DNA of 56,494 nt from an uncultured Clostridia bacterium (GCA_947648385.1 CANSNO010000004.1:1-56494); one strand, 5' to 3'; numbered from the stretch's first letter, positions 34,319-43,878 are shown. Numbers and translations: made by a program. The notes: a model not told the origin generated them from the sequence alone.

Positions 34319-34919
34319 CCTCGATACCTCCGTAAAGGCCCTTGCGCCTTATATACCGCCTTATCTCCGAGGGGACGAGGCGCTCCGCCGCGCCGCTGCG
34401 GAAATCGGTGGAGCTGCCCTCGATGACATGATTATATACTATATCCACTTGGGCGTTCAGGTCTCTTTTGAGCTTTTTGGCCTGACGGGCGATAAACTCG
34501 CCGTCCTCCTTGCCCCTCGCCACGGCGGCTATGCGGCAATGGGAAAGTATGACCTCCGGCCTGCGCCAATTTTCAAAAGAGGCCAGCATATCGGTGCCCA
34601 TAACAAACCAGAGGGTGGCGTCGGGATACAATTCGGCCATTTGGGTGGCCGTCTCGTATGAATAGCTGGCCCCTCTGCGGCATATTTCCATATCGCTGAC
34701 CTCGGCCATGGGCACCATGGAGGCGGCGATGGCCGTCATTTCAAGGCGCTGAGCCGCCGTCGGGGAGCCCTCGGGAAGGGTCTTGTGAGGCGGAATATTG
34801 GTGGGTATCATGATAAGCCTGTCCAGCTTGAGGCTTTCGACACAGGCTCTGGCCGCCGAAACATGACCCATATGGGGCGGATTGAAGGTGCCGCCGAAAA
34901 TGGCTATTCTCCTGTCCAT
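34308..34919 (-). CDS. nadD: Nicotinate-nucleotide adenylyltransferase
   Basis: 203 aa; start ATG 34919 overlaps the yhbY stop (TAATG). Adenylates nicotinate mononucleotide in NAD synthesis. FGGTFNPPHMGH carries the HxGH nucleotidyltransferase motif; PTNIPPHK and the GSSTDFRSG (ISST-type) motif are present. The 3' end overlaps the yqeK-rsfS start by 11 nt. A longer upstream frame lacks an SD. Confidence 0.95.
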   Translation of the reverse strand: MDRRIAIFGGTFNPPHMGHVSAARACVESLKLDRLIMIPTNIPPHKTLPEGSPTAAQRLEMTAIAASMVPMAEVSDMEICRRGASYSYETATQMAELYPDATLWFVMGTDMLASFENWRRPEVILSHCRIAAVARGKEDGEFIARQAKKLKRDLNAQVDIVYNHVIEGSSTDFRSGAAERLVPSEIRRYIRRKGLYGGIEGER

Positions 34920-35215
34920 TACGCTTTCGGAAGGGTTATCTGGGGGTTCTTTTCGGAAGCCCTGTAGATGACCGCCTTGGCGCCGACACACTGGACAGGC
35001 TCGGCCGACGTAAGGCGACATATCTCCTCGGAGGCCTCGCGCGCCGTGAGCATGGAGGATTCAAGCACATTTATTTTAATAAGCTCTCTGGCCTCCAGAG
35101 CGTCGCTTATCTGCGATATAAGGTTGTCGTTTATTCCGCCCTTGCCCACCTGAAATATGGCGTCAAGGCCGTTTGCCTTTGACCTTAAAAAGGCCCTCTG
35201 CTTGCTTGTCAGCAT
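34919..35215 (-). CDS. yhbY: YhbY-type CRM-domain RNA-binding protein
   Basis: 98 aa. LTSKQRAFLRSKANGL, a FQVGKGGI loop (GxxG) and VGAKAVIYRAS fit the YhbY/CRM family, which associates with pre-50S ribosomal particles. Cotranscribed between rdgB (1 nt upstream) and nadD (overlap). Confidence 0.93.
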   Translation of the reverse strand: MLTSKQRAFLRSKANGLDAIFQVGKGGINDNLISQISDALEARELIKINVLESSMLTAREASEEICRLTSAEPVQCVGAKAVIYRASEKNPQITLPKA

Positions 35216-35809
35216 TTATTCTTCCTCATTCCTTATCGATTTAAGCTCCTGTCTGAGCTTTTCCATGGCGTTGGCTCTGTGGGAAATCATGTTCTTTCTT
35301 TCCTGTGTCATTTCGGCAAAGGTGCAGCCCTCCTCGGGCACATAAAAGACTGGGTCATAGCCGAAACCGCCCTCGCCTTTCAGTTCCTTGAGTATTTCGC
35401 CGTGACATTCTCCCCTGACGACCGTCTCCCGTCCGCTTGGGAATACGCAGGCGACGGCCGAGACAAAGCGCGCGGCGCGGTCGTCCTTCCCCTCCATATT
35501 TTTCAGGAGATACATAACTCTGTCCATATCGCTGCCGGGGCAGTATCTGGCCGAATATACTCCCGGCGCTCCGCCGAGGGCGTCGACCTCAAGCCCCGAA
35601 TCATCGGCTATACAGGGCATACCGCTTTCCCTCATGGCAGAGCGAGCCTTTATCAGAGCGTTTTCCTCAAAGGTAGTCCCATTCTCCTCCGGCTCGGAGG
35701 TTATACCGGCCTGAGCCATGGATATGACGCTGTAGCCGTCACGGGACAGTATGTCGTTCATCTCTTTGAGCTTCTTTTTATTGTTGCTGGCAAGTACAAA
35801 CGTCATCAT
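35216..35809 (-). CDS. rdgB: XTP/dITP diphosphatase (RdgB/HAM1)
   Basis: 197 aa. Removes non-canonical purine nucleotides such as dITP and XTP. LASNNKKKLKE, TTFEENALIKAR, ADDSGLEVDALGG, GVYSARY and GGFGYDPVF are all family motifs. Its start overlaps the rph stop by 4 nt, indicating coupling. Confidence 0.96.
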   Translation of the reverse strand: MMTFVLASNNKKKLKEMNDILSRDGYSVISMAQAGITSEPEENGTTFEENALIKARSAMRESGMPCIADDSGLEVDALGGAPGVYSARYCPGSDMDRVMYLLKNMEGKDDRAARFVSAVACVFPSGRETVVRGECHGEILKELKGEGGFGYDPVFYVPEEGCTFAEMTQERKNMISHRANAMEKLRQELKSIRNEEE

Positions 35810-36537
35810 TTACACCCCTCGACCTCTTTCAGGGCGTCCTTTTGGATTTTTACCAGCTCTTTGACGGCCTCAAAGGCCATTTGATACATTCCGTCAAGCT
35901 CGGTCTTGCTGAATGGTCTTTCCTCCCCCGTGCCCTGAAGCTCGATGATGTCTCCCTTTTCATTCATAATGAAATTGAAATCGACCTCGCCTCCGCTGTC
36001 CTCGGTATAGCAAAGGTCGCACAGAGGCTCTCCGCCCACAATGCCCACCGACACGGCGGCCACATGGGAGCGGAGGGGGATAGCTTCAAGCAGACCCTCT
36101 TTTCTCAGCTTTTCAAGGGCCAGCACAAGGGCGCAGAAGCCGCCCGTGATGGAGGCGCACCTTGTGCCGCCGTCGGCCTGGATGACGTCGCAGTCTATGG
36201 TTATCATGCGCTCGCCCAGGCTTTCAAGGTCGGTCACCGAGCGAAGCGCCCTGCCGATGAGCCTTTGTATCTCGGCGCTTCGGCCCGAGAGTTTGAGCTT
36301 GTTTATGTCCCTCGGACTGCGCGTATTGGTGGCGCGGGGCAGCATGGAATATTCGGCCGTTATCCAGCCCTTGCCGCTCCCCTCAAGAAAGGGAGGCACC
36401 CTATCCTCGACGGTGGCGTTGCAGATGACCTTTGTGCCGCCCCACTCTATCAGCACCGACCCCTCGGGGTATTCGATAAAGCCCGTCGTTATTTTTATCG
36501 GTCTGAGCTGACCTTTTTCTCTTCCGTCCTGTCTCAT
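35806..36537 (-). CDS. rph: Ribonuclease PH
   Basis: 243 aa from ATG 36537 behind GAGGTAGAG. Phosphorolytic 3'-5' exoribonuclease trimming tRNA ends. LRPIKITTGF, GWITAEYSMLPRAT, SGRSAEIQRLIGRALR, DCDVIQADGGTRCASITGG and the LQGTGEERPFS segment are typical. The PxxS/R and D residues of the catalytic site are intact. Confidence 0.96.
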   Translation of the reverse strand: MRQDGREKGQLRPIKITTGFIEYPEGSVLIEWGGTKVICNATVEDRVPPFLEGSGKGWITAEYSMLPRATNTRSPRDINKLKLSGRSAEIQRLIGRALRSVTDLESLGERMITIDCDVIQADGGTRCASITGGFCALVLALEKLRKEGLLEAIPLRSHVAAVSVGIVGGEPLCDLCYTEDSGGEVDFNFIMNEKGDIIELQGTGEERPFSKTELDGMYQMAFEAVKELVKIQKDALKEVEGCK

Positions 36538-36547
36538 ATCTCTACCT

Positions 36548-37453
36548 CTATTCAAAAAATGCCTTTACAAACTCCTGAGGCTCGAAATCCAGCATATCCT
36601 CGGCCTTTTCTCCAACGCCGACAAACTTGACGGGTACGCCCAGCTTATTGGAGATATTTATAACTATGCCCCCCTTGGCCGTGCCGTCAAGCTTGGTCAG
36701 GATTATACCCGTCAGGGTGCAGGCCTCGTTGAAGCTCTCGGCCTGAACGATTCCGTTCTGTCCCGTGGTGGCGTCGATGACAAGAAGGGTCTCCTTTGAG
36801 GCGCCCGGAAGCTCGCGGTCGATGATGCGATTCATTTTTGCCAGCTCGTTCATCAGATTCTTTTTATTGTGAAGCCTGCCGGCCGTATCGCATATCACCA
36901 CGTCGCACCCCCTGGCCTTGGCGGCCGAAAGTGCGTCGAATATGACCGAGGACGGGTCGGCTCCCTCGGCGTGCCTGACGATATCGGCTCCGCACCTGTC
37001 GGCCCATATGGCAAGCTGGTCGGCGGCGGCGGCGCGGAAGGTGTCGGCGGCGGCAAAAAGCACCTTTTTGCCCTCGGCCGTCAGCTTCCGGCCCAGCTTG
37101 CCGATGCTGGTCGTCTTGCCGACGCCGTTCACGCCGACAACGAGTATGACCGACGGGGCGGTTTCGAGGCTCAGCCCCTCGTTGGGCTTCATCTTCTCGC
37201 CCAGTATGTCGCAAAGCTCGGCCTTTACGGCCTCAGAATCCTGAAGGTTTTTCAGCTTGGCCCTCTCTCTCAGCTCGTCTACCGTCTCCATGGCCAGCTC
37301 GGCCCCGATATCGGCGAGGATAAGGCTGTCCTCCAATTCCGAAAGCAGGTCTTCATCCACCGTTCTGAAGGTGGCGAAAACGGCGTTTACATTGTTTTGG
37401 GCCGACTCCTTTGTCTTTTTAAGTCCCTCACGAATCTTATCAAAAAAGCTCAT
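36548..37453 (-). CDS. ftsY: Signal recognition particle receptor FtsY
   Basis: 301 aa, short form without the long acidic A domain. NG domain: VVGVNGVGKTTSIGKLG (G1), DTFRAAAADQL, CDTAGRLHNKKNLM (G3), TKLDGTAKGG (G4) and GVGEKAEDMLDFEP. It docks ribosome-SRP complexes at the membrane. It starts 12 nt after smc and lies ten bases before rph. Confidence 0.96.
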   Translation of the reverse strand: MSFFDKIREGLKKTKESAQNNVNAVFATFRTVDEDLLSELEDSLILADIGAELAMETVDELRERAKLKNLQDSEAVKAELCDILGEKMKPNEGLSLETAPSVILVVGVNGVGKTTSIGKLGRKLTAEGKKVLFAAADTFRAAAADQLAIWADRCGADIVRHAEGADPSSVIFDALSAAKARGCDVVICDTAGRLHNKKNLMNELAKMNRIIDRELPGASKETLLVIDATTGQNGIVQAESFNEACTLTGIILTKLDGTAKGGIVINISNKLGVPVKFVGVGEKAEDMLDFEPQEFVKAFFE

Positions 37454-37465
37454 TGCCTATTCTCC

Positions 37466-40400
37466 TTATGTCAGCTTGATATTCAGCTTGCTCTCGGCCT
37501 CCCTGACGTCCAGCTTGAGCAGCTTTGTCACGCCGTGTTCCTGCATGGTGGCGCCGTAGAGGATATCGCTGCCCTCCATCGTGCCGCGGCGGTGGGTTAT
37601 GACGATAAACTGGGTGGTGGAGCAAAGGCGCCTCATATAGGCGGCAAAGCGCGAGACGTTGACGTCGTCAAGCGCGGCGTCTATCTCGTCCATGACGCAG
37701 AATGGGGTGGGACTGACCTTTATTATGGCGAAATAGAGGGCCGTGGCCACAAAGGCCTTTTCTCCGCCCGACAGCAGGGATATGGCGCGGACGCCCTTGC
37801 CGGGAAGCTCGACGCTTATATCTATGCCGCACTCAAGTATATTTTTCTCATCTTCCAGCTTCAAATACGCCGAGCCTCCGCCGAAAATATCGGTAAAGGT
37901 GGCCGAAAAAGATTCGTTTATCTCTCTGAAGCTTTTGGCGAAGCTCTCCTCCATATTATCGGTCAGCCTGTCAATGACCTCGGTCAGGTCGCGCTTGGCC
38001 TTTTCCAGGTCGTCCCTCTGGGCAGCCATAAAGGTGTAACGGGCGTTAACCTCCTCGAACTCGTCGACCGAATCGAGATTGACGCTTCCGAGGGCTTTGA
38101 CCGCGCCTTTAAGCTCGGTTATTCTGGCGGAGGCGGCCGTGGGATCGTCGGGCTTTTTATATATCTCTCTGGCGGCGGCCGGCGTCAGCTCGTAAGCCTC
38201 CCACAGCCTGTCGAGAAGGGCCTTTTCCTCTCCCTCCATGGTCAGGCAACGGTTTTCAAGGGTGGCGCGCTCGCGCTCCTGATTGAGTATCTCGCCGTTT
38301 TTGTTCTGTATTTCCCTGTCCATTTTGGACTTTTCGCCGTCGAGAGCCAGCCTCTGTTTTGTCAGGCTGTCCACGTCGTCCGAAAGCCTCCTGCGTTCCT
38401 CCTGAAGCCTTTCTGCCACCGTTTTAAGCTCTCGCGAGCGAGCCTTCATATCCTCTATCTCGACCGCTGTCCTTTCGGCGTCGGTTTTACCGGCCAAAAG
38501 CCGGGCGTCGGCCTCGGCCAACAGACCCTCGAGCATGGAGTGATTTTCAAGCAGGGTGGAACGCTCGGCGTTCAGCGCGCTTATTTCCAGCTTTACGGCC
38601 GTCAGCCTGTTCTCAAGTTCTCCGGCGGCCTCGCGGCTGGTTTCCGTCGCCAGAGCGTCTATATCGGCCTTTAGCCTGTCGGACTTTTTGGCCAGCTCCT
38701 CCGCCTGTGCCTTGCATTCGACCCTCTTGCGGTCGCTCTCTTCCCTTCTGGCGCGGTATTCTTCTTTTTCCCTGTCGAGAAGGGCTATGCTTTCGTTTAC
38801 GCTTTCAAGGATGGCCTCATGGCGGCTCCTTTCGGAATTAAGCGCGGCGATGCGCTCCTCGGCCTCTTTGAGCTGTTCCTCGGCGCTCCTGCGCTGATAT
38901 GAAATCGCCGCAAGCTCCCTTTCGGCCTTTTCATGGGCCGATTTTGCCGAGGCCAGCTCTTCACGGCCCTTTTCCAGCTCGACTTCAAGCCTTTCTATCT
39001 CATTGGCTCTCGAAAGCACGCCCGTGCTTCTGGTGGCGCTGCCGCCCGTCATGGCTCCGCCGGCGCTTATAAGCTGACCGTCGAGGGTGACTATTCTGAA
39101 AGAATATTTGTATTTTTTGCCCATGGCGATGGCGCTGTCGATATTGTCGACGACAGCCGTCGTGCCGAGGAAGCTCAAAATGATATCCCTGTATGTATTA
39201 TCACACTGGACAAGGCCGTCGCCGTAGCCGCAAAAGCCCCTTTCGCCCTCAAGGGCGCGGCGTCCGCTCCAGCGCGGCTTGACCGCCGTGACGGGCAAAA
39301 AGGTGGCCCTGCCGAAATTGTTGGCTTTCAGGTATCCGATGGCCGCCTTGGCGCTCTCCTCGTCATCGACGACGATATTCTGCATGGCCGACCCGAGGGC
39401 CGTTTCGATGGCGACCGAATATTTATCCTCGACCTTTATAAGGGAGGACAGGGGGCCTTGTATTCCGCCGAGGCCCTTTCCTGCCTGCATTATTTTTTTG
39501 ACCGCCTGTGAAAAGCCGTCGTAATCGCGCTCCATATTCTTCAGCATGGTCAGGCGGTCGGCGCCGGAGTTGACGGCGCGAGCCGCCTCCTCGACACGGA
39601 GTTTCAGCTTTTCGGCCCTATCGCCCCTGACCTTCATCATCATATCGACGCCGCTGAGGGAGTTTTTGGCGGAATCTGCGTCCTCCGCGGCCTCGCCTAT
39701 GCGGCTGTCGACGCCGTCAAGCGCCCTTTGGCCCTCTTCAAGCCTTTTCTGGGCGTCGGCGCGGCGGCCGTCCCCCTCGCGCTGTCTCTCGTCCATCTGA
39801 ACCATGGCCGCCTCGAGGGACATGGCCTCGGCCAGCTTTGACTGCATATTGTCCCTTAACATGGCGTGGGACGCCCTCAGCCCCTCAAGGCGGAGGACGG
39901 CGTCTCGGGCCTGCCGGCCGGCCTCCTCTATTTCGGAAGCCAGTGCTTCAAGGTCGGCATTTTTCTCTTTAAGCCTGTCATCTATGGCGTTTCGCCTGGC
40001 GGCGTTTTCCTCCATGCTTTTGGAAAGCTCGCTCCTGCGCGCCTCACGTCTGGCGTTTTCCTCGTCATAGGCCTCTCGGCTTCGTCTGGCGTTCTTGATA
40101 TTGGCCTCAAGAACGGCCATGTCGGATTCGACGGCCGCAAGGCTGTTTCTCCTCTCCTCAAGACTGTCTCTGGCCTCCTCAAGACTCAGGTCAAGCTGTC
40201 TCGCCTTTTCCGTAAAGCCCTCTCCGCGGCTGTAAAGCTGCTCCAGCTCGCCCTTTCGGGCCGACAAAAGCCTTTCGGCGTTGTCATAATCGACCTTGGC
40301 TTTTTTTATCTTTTCGGCAAGGCCGTCGAGGCTGTCGAGGGCGGCCGAGGTCTCAAGCACCCTCAGCTCGTCGCGGAGTATCAAAAAGCGTTTGGCCTTT

Positions 40401-41029
40401 TCGGCCTGTTTTCTGAGAGGCTCGACGCGACCCTCAAGCTCGGTTATTATGTCCCTTATCCTGACGAGGTTCTCCTCGGCCTGCTCCAGCTTGCGGCAGC
40501 TCTCCTCCTTGCGGAGGCGCACCTTGCTTATGCCGGCGGCTTCCTCGAATATCTCGCGTCTCTCGGAGCTTTTGACCGACAGTATCTCGTCTATCCTGCC
40601 CTGTCCTATCATGGAATAGCCGTCGCGTCCGAGACCCGTGTCCATGAACATCTCGCGGACATCTTTCAGCCTTGAGGCGCGCTTGTTTATAAAAAACTCG
40701 CTTTCGCCCGAACGGTAATAGCGGCGCGTCACCGTCACCTCGGAATATTCAAGGGGTATGGCCCCGTCGCCGTTGTCGATGGTTATCGATACCTCGCAAA
40801 AGCCCATGGGGCTTCGGCGCCTCGTGCCGCCGAAGATGACATCCTCCATCTTGCCGCCGCGCAGCGTTTTGGCCGACTGCTCACCTAAAACCCATCTTAT
40901 GGCGTCGGCTATATTTGATTTTCCGCTGCCGTTTGGGCCAACGACGGCCGTAATGCCGTCGCTGAAGGTCAAAAGGGTCTTGTCGGGAAAGGATTTAAAC
41001 CCCTGCAGCTCGATAGATTTCAGGAACAC
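37466..41029 (-). CDS. smc: Chromosome segregation protein SMC
   Basis: 1187 aa from a GTG at 41029 (SD GAGGTGAG; the frame extends upstream without support). Condensin ATPase that compacts and segregates the chromosome with ScpAB. KSIELQGFKSFPDKT and Walker A GPNGSGKSNI near the N-terminus, two long coiled coils, a hinge with GPLSSLIKVEDKY and GGAMTGGSATRS, and the C-terminal LLSGGEKAFVATAL and Walker B CVMDEIDAALDDVN. First gene of the minus-strand housekeeping block. Confidence 0.97.
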   Translation of the reverse strand: MFLKSIELQGFKSFPDKTLLTFSDGITAVVGPNGSGKSNIADAIRWVLGEQSAKTLRGGKMEDVIFGGTRRRSPMGFCEVSITIDNGDGAIPLEYSEVTVTRRYYRSGESEFFINKRASRLKDVREMFMDTGLGRDGYSMIGQGRIDEILSVKSSERREIFEEAAGISKVRLRKEESCRKLEQAEENLVRIRDIITELEGRVEPLRKQAEKAKRFLILRDELRVLETSAALDSLDGLAEKIKKAKVDYDNAERLLSARKGELEQLYSRGEGFTEKARQLDLSLEEARDSLEERRNSLAAVESDMAVLEANIKNARRSREAYDEENARREARRSELSKSMEENAARRNAIDDRLKEKNADLEALASEIEEAGRQARDAVLRLEGLRASHAMLRDNMQSKLAEAMSLEAAMVQMDERQREGDGRRADAQKRLEEGQRALDGVDSRIGEAAEDADSAKNSLSGVDMMMKVRGDRAEKLKLRVEEAARAVNSGADRLTMLKNMERDYDGFSQAVKKIMQAGKGLGGIQGPLSSLIKVEDKYSVAIETALGSAMQNIVVDDEESAKAAIGYLKANNFGRATFLPVTAVKPRWSGRRALEGERGFCGYGDGLVQCDNTYRDIILSFLGTTAVVDNIDSAIAMGKKYKYSFRIVTLDGQLISAGGAMTGGSATRSTGVLSRANEIERLEVELEKGREELASAKSAHEKAERELAAISYQRRSAEEQLKEAEERIAALNSERSRHEAILESVNESIALLDREKEEYRARREESDRKRVECKAQAEELAKKSDRLKADIDALATETSREAAGELENRLTAVKLEISALNAERSTLLENHSMLEGLLAEADARLLAGKTDAERTAVEIEDMKARSRELKTVAERLQEERRRLSDDVDSLTKQRLALDGEKSKMDREIQNKNGEILNQERERATLENRCLTMEGEEKALLDRLWEAYELTPAAAREIYKKPDDPTAASARITELKGAVKALGSVNLDSVDEFEEVNARYTFMAAQRDDLEKAKRDLTEVIDRLTDNMEESFAKSFREINESFSATFTDIFGGGSAYLKLEDEKNILECGIDISVELPGKGVRAISLLSGGEKAFVATALYFAIIKVSPTPFCVMDEIDAALDDVNVSRFAAYMRRLCSTTQFIVITHRRGTMEGSDILYGATMQEHGVTKLLKLDVREAESKLNIKLT

Positions 41030-41214
41030 GGACTCACCTCTCTGGTTTCGGGCGCGAGAACGGCCCGAGACGATAAAAATCAACCTATATTATACCAGTT
41101 TCACCCTTATCTTTCAATACAAATAATAAAAAAGGCCTTTCCCGATATCAATAGAAAAAATCAATCATTGTTCTTTGACATATTGATAAATAAAATAAAT
41201 CGGGACAAAGAAAA

Positions 41215-41234
41215 AAGACGCCCAAAGGCGTCTT
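41215..41234. terminator. Short hairpin, possible terminator
   Basis: AAGACGCC (41215-41222) pairs with GGCGTCTT (41227-41234) across CAAA; an A-run precedes it, giving T-run on the minus strand. May end the tRNA-Leu transcript. Confidence 0.5.
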
Positions 41235-41348
41235 GTTATCTGCATTTTAAACCGTTGATTTTCACTCTCCCCGAGGTCCTCTTCAAAAGGAAACGACTGC
41301 TGGCGACAGATAAGGGAGACGGAAATGCCGGTCAAAGGACAAAACAAA

Positions 41349-41367
41349 TGGCCGCGAAAAACGGCCA
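41349..41367 (-). terminator. Hairpin just past tRNA-Leu
   Basis: TGGCCG (41349-41354) and CGGCCA (41362-41367) with a 7-base loop; on the minus strand it is followed by TTTGTTTTG. Ten bases after the tRNA CCA end. Confidence 0.6.
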
Positions 41368-41376
41368 CTGTTTTGT

Positions 41377-41463
41377 TGGTGCGGATGAAGGGACTTGAAC
41401 CCCCACGAAGTTGCCCCCACTAGCACCTGAAGCTAGCGCGTCTGCCAATTCCGCCACATCCGC
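41377..41463 (-). tRNA. tRNA-Leu (anticodon CAG)
   Basis: 87 nt with an encoded CCA. Acceptor GCGGATG pairs with CATCCGC. Anticodon loop TTCAGGT closed by CTAGC/GCTAG. A long variable arm confirms the class II (Leu) type. T-arm GGTTCAAGTCC. Confidence 0.95.
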
Positions 41464-41476
41464 GAATGCAAGAGTT

Positions 41477-41504
41477 ATTATAACACGATTTTCGTCAAAG
41501 TCAA
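41477..41504 (-). promoter_or_regulatory. Promoter of tRNA-Leu(CAG)
   Basis: Minus-strand -35 TTGACT (41499-41504), 16-bp spacer, -10 TATAAT (41477-41482), 14 bp ahead of the tRNA. Confidence 0.75.
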
Positions 41505-41559
41505 CCCTATTTTCAAAAAAAGTTCTAAAAACTTTTTTGGCGCTATTTGCAAAAAACTC

Positions 41560-41588
41560 TTGCATTATTTTTCTCACTGTGATATTAT
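41560..41588 (+). promoter_or_regulatory. Promoter of tRNA-Leu(GAG)
   Basis: -35 TTGCAT (41560-41565), 17-bp spacer, -10 TATTAT (41583-41588), 30 bp ahead of the tRNA. Confidence 0.65.
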
Positions 41589-41618
41589 AGTTAAGCCGTA
41601 ACAAAACGGCAGTAATAT

Positions 41619-41701
41619 GCGGCTGTGGCGGAATAGGTAGACGCGCACGTTTGAGGGGCGTGTGGGCAACCGTGTGGGTTCAAGTCCCATTGGCCGCACC
41701 A
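41619..41701 (+). tRNA. tRNA-Leu (anticodon GAG)
   Basis: 83 nt with encoded CCA. Acceptor GCGGCTG, D-arm GGTAGACGC, anticodon loop TTTGAGG, class II variable arm and T-arm GGGTTCAAGTCCC. Divergent from tRNA-Leu(CAG) and 155 bp away. Confidence 0.95.
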
Positions 41702-41776
41702 TTAGATAGATCCAAGTCAAGGCTATTGTTAGCGGCGGTTTGGATCTATTTTTTATATCCGAAAGGCGGAATGTCC

Positions 41777-43150
41777 ATGAAGATAAAGACAAGGATACTG
41801 CTTTCAAACACGCTGATGGTGCTTTTGTCCCTTGTGGCGCTGCTGATAGTCGGCGGTTTTGTCATCGACATTTGGGGACGGCAGTCGGCGTCAAACGGCC
41901 GCGACCCCACAGAGGAGATGGCGGCCCTGCTCAACAGCGTAAACGAAGCCGCACAATATGAGGAAATAAAGGAAAAGGCCGACGGCCTCGGCTTCAGCTT
42001 TTACATATTCTCCCTGTCAAAGGAGACGCTGGGCGGCAGGCGCGGCGCTATACCCGAGCTGGAGCTGCAGGACCTTTCGCAGTCGAGACACTTTTATATA
42101 GAGGACAAGCTTGTGGTGGCCCGCACCCTGCCCTATTCGGTGCTTCTGGCCGTTTCAAAAGAAAATATGCCGGCGATGGACGGAGTCGGCGGTCTGATGA
42201 CAAACTTCTGGGTGGTCGGGTGTATCGCCATCGCCGTCATCATAGCCATAAGCTATATTTTCACCCTCTGGCTTTTAAAGTTCATCTCCCGTCCCCTGTC
42301 GGCGCTGACCGAGGCCTCGGTCAGAGTCGAGCTGGGCGACCTTTCACAGCCCATAGGCTACCGCGGCAAAGACGATTTCAAGACCCTATGCGATTCCTTT
42401 GACCATATGCAGAGCCATTTAAAGGAGGAGCGCGACAAGAACGCCGCCTATGAAAAGGCGCGCGCCGACCTTGTCACCGGCATTTCCCACGACCTGCGCA
42501 CCCCCCTCACATCGGTCAGGGGATATATAAAGGGCATACAGGACGGCATAGCCAACACGCCCGAAAAAATCGAGCATTATCTCCGCACGGCCTATGAAAA
42601 GGCGGGCGAGATGGACGTTCTGCTCCAGCGCCTCTTCTTCTTTTCAAAGGTGGAAACGGGCAACCTGCCCCTGAACAAAAAGAACGTCGAGCTTACAGAC
42701 CTTATACGCTATTATGTCGACGAGGCCTCCCTCGACCCCATGCTACAGAGCGTGGCCTTTCAGACCGATTACGGCACGGGGGAGCACACGGCCGCTGTCG
42801 ACGTTGGACAGCTCAGGAGGGTTTTTAACAACCTGACCGAAAACGCCGTCAAATATTCCTCTCGCTCCCCCGTCACTATTTCCGTAAAGCTTTTCAGCGA
42901 CGGAAGCGACCGGGTTATTATTTTCAGGGACGACGGCCAAGGAGTCGACCCCTCGCTTCTGCCCCACATATTCGAGCAGTTCCGGCGCGGAGACAGCGCC
43001 AGAAAGGAGGGCGGCAGCAGCAGCGGCCTGGGTCTTTATATAGTCAAATATATAATAGACGCTCACGGCGGAAGCATAGAGGCCGAAAATGACAACGGAC
43101 TGAAGTTCACCATCAGACTGCCCATGGCAAAGGAGGACTGTCAACCATGA
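41777..43150 (+). CDS. Sensor histidine kinase
   Basis: 457 aa from ATG 41777 (an ATG six bases earlier is too close to the GGCGG SD). N-terminal membrane segment (~8-30), an extracytoplasmic sensor domain (~30-145), a second segment near 150-172, then HAMP (FISRPLSALTEASVRVELGDL). H-box GISHDLRTPLT, N-box NNLTENAVKYS, G1 DDGQGVD, F-box HIFEQF, G2 SGLGLYIVKYI. The stop overlaps the response regulator start by ATGA. No adjacent target gene identifies the stimulus. Confidence 0.93.
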   Translation: MKIKTRILLSNTLMVLLSLVALLIVGGFVIDIWGRQSASNGRDPTEEMAALLNSVNEAAQYEEIKEKADGLGFSFYIFSLSKETLGGRRGAIPELELQDLSQSRHFYIEDKLVVARTLPYSVLLAVSKENMPAMDGVGGLMTNFWVVGCIAIAVIIAISYIFTLWLLKFISRPLSALTEASVRVELGDLSQPIGYRGKDDFKTLCDSFDHMQSHLKEERDKNAAYEKARADLVTGISHDLRTPLTSVRGYIKGIQDGIANTPEKIEHYLRTAYEKAGEMDVLLQRLFFFSKVETGNLPLNKKNVELTDLIRYYVDEASLDPMLQSVAFQTDYGTGEHTAAVDVGQLRRVFNNLTENAVKYSSRSPVTISVKLFSDGSDRVIIFRDDGQGVDPSLLPHIFEQFRRGDSARKEGGSSSGLGLYIVKYIIDAHGGSIEAENDNGLKFTIRLPMAKEDCQP

Positions 43151-43845
43151 AAAAAATACTTATTGCCGAGGACGACACCGAGATAGCCGAGCTGGAAAGG
43201 GACTATCTGGAAATGAACGGCTTTGAGACATATATCGCCGGCGACGGGCAGACGGCTCTTGAGCGAGGGCTGAGCGGAGAATACGACCTCATCCTGCTGG
43301 ACGTCATGCTGCCTCATATCGACGGCTATGAGTTGTGCCGTCAGCTGAGGCAGAAAACCGACGTGCCGATTCTCATGGTAACGGCCAAGGGCGAATCGGC
43401 CGACAAAATACAGGGTCTTGACCTGGGCGCCGACGATTATATTCCAAAGCCCTTCGACCCGGCCGAGCTTGTGGCCCGCGTCCGCTCTCACCTGAGTCGT
43501 TACGCGCGGCTGACCTCTCCCCAGTCATCTCCGAAAAACGACGAGATCAATATAGGCCCGATAACGATTTACCCCAAAAACTGGAAGGTTTTAAAAAACG
43601 GCGTCGAAATAAAGTTCCCCAACCGCGAGTTTGAGATACTTGTCTTTCTGGCGCGGCATCCAAACAAGGTGTTTTCCCGTGAAGAGCTTTTCGAGCGCAT
43701 ATGGGGCATCGGCTATATCAGCGACAGCGCCACCGTCACCGTCCACATCGGACGCATCAGAGAAAAGCTGGAGGAAGAACCGCAAAACCCCAAGATAATC
43801 GAAACCGTCTGGGGCGCGGGATACCGCCTGAATATGCCCGAATAG
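43147..43845 (+). CDS. OmpR/PhoB-family response regulator
   Basis: 232 aa. Receiver domain 1-115 with EDD acidic pocket at 8-10, phospho-acceptor Asp in LILLDVMLP, Thr in MVTAKGE and Lys in YIPKPFDP. Winged-helix DNA-binding domain ~130-232 (NREFEILVFLARHPNKVFSRE, TVTVHIGRIREKLEE, VWGAGYRL). Partner of the kinase encoded immediately upstream. Confidence 0.95.
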   Translation: MKKILIAEDDTEIAELERDYLEMNGFETYIAGDGQTALERGLSGEYDLILLDVMLPHIDGYELCRQLRQKTDVPILMVTAKGESADKIQGLDLGADDYIPKPFDPAELVARVRSHLSRYARLTSPQSSPKNDEINIGPITIYPKNWKVLKNGVEIKFPNREFEILVFLARHPNKVFSREELFERIWGIGYISDSATVTVHIGRIREKLEEEPQNPKIIETVWGAGYRLNMPE

Positions 43846-43846
43846 C

Positions 43847-43878
43847 AAAAGCGGCATGACAGAAGTCATGCCGCTTTT
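43847..43878. terminator. Terminator of the two-component operon
   Basis: 14-bp perfect stem (43847-43860 with 43865-43878), loop AGAA, long T-run. Likely also ends the small minus-strand membrane gene. Confidence 0.92.

Larger units (their letters stand above)
41084..41376. other. Intergenic region between smc and tRNA-Leu
   Basis: About 290 bp. Holds two short hairpins (41215-41234, 41349-41367). The short frames here have no SD and are discounted. No known RNA motif recognised. Confidence 0.5.

Noticed and set aside
36869..38674. 601-aa plus-strand frame
   Set aside because: Antisense shadow of ftsY and smc.
41165..41398. Two overlapping short frames between smc and tRNA-Leu
   Set aside because: No SD, low-complexity, and they run into terminator hairpins and tRNA sequence.
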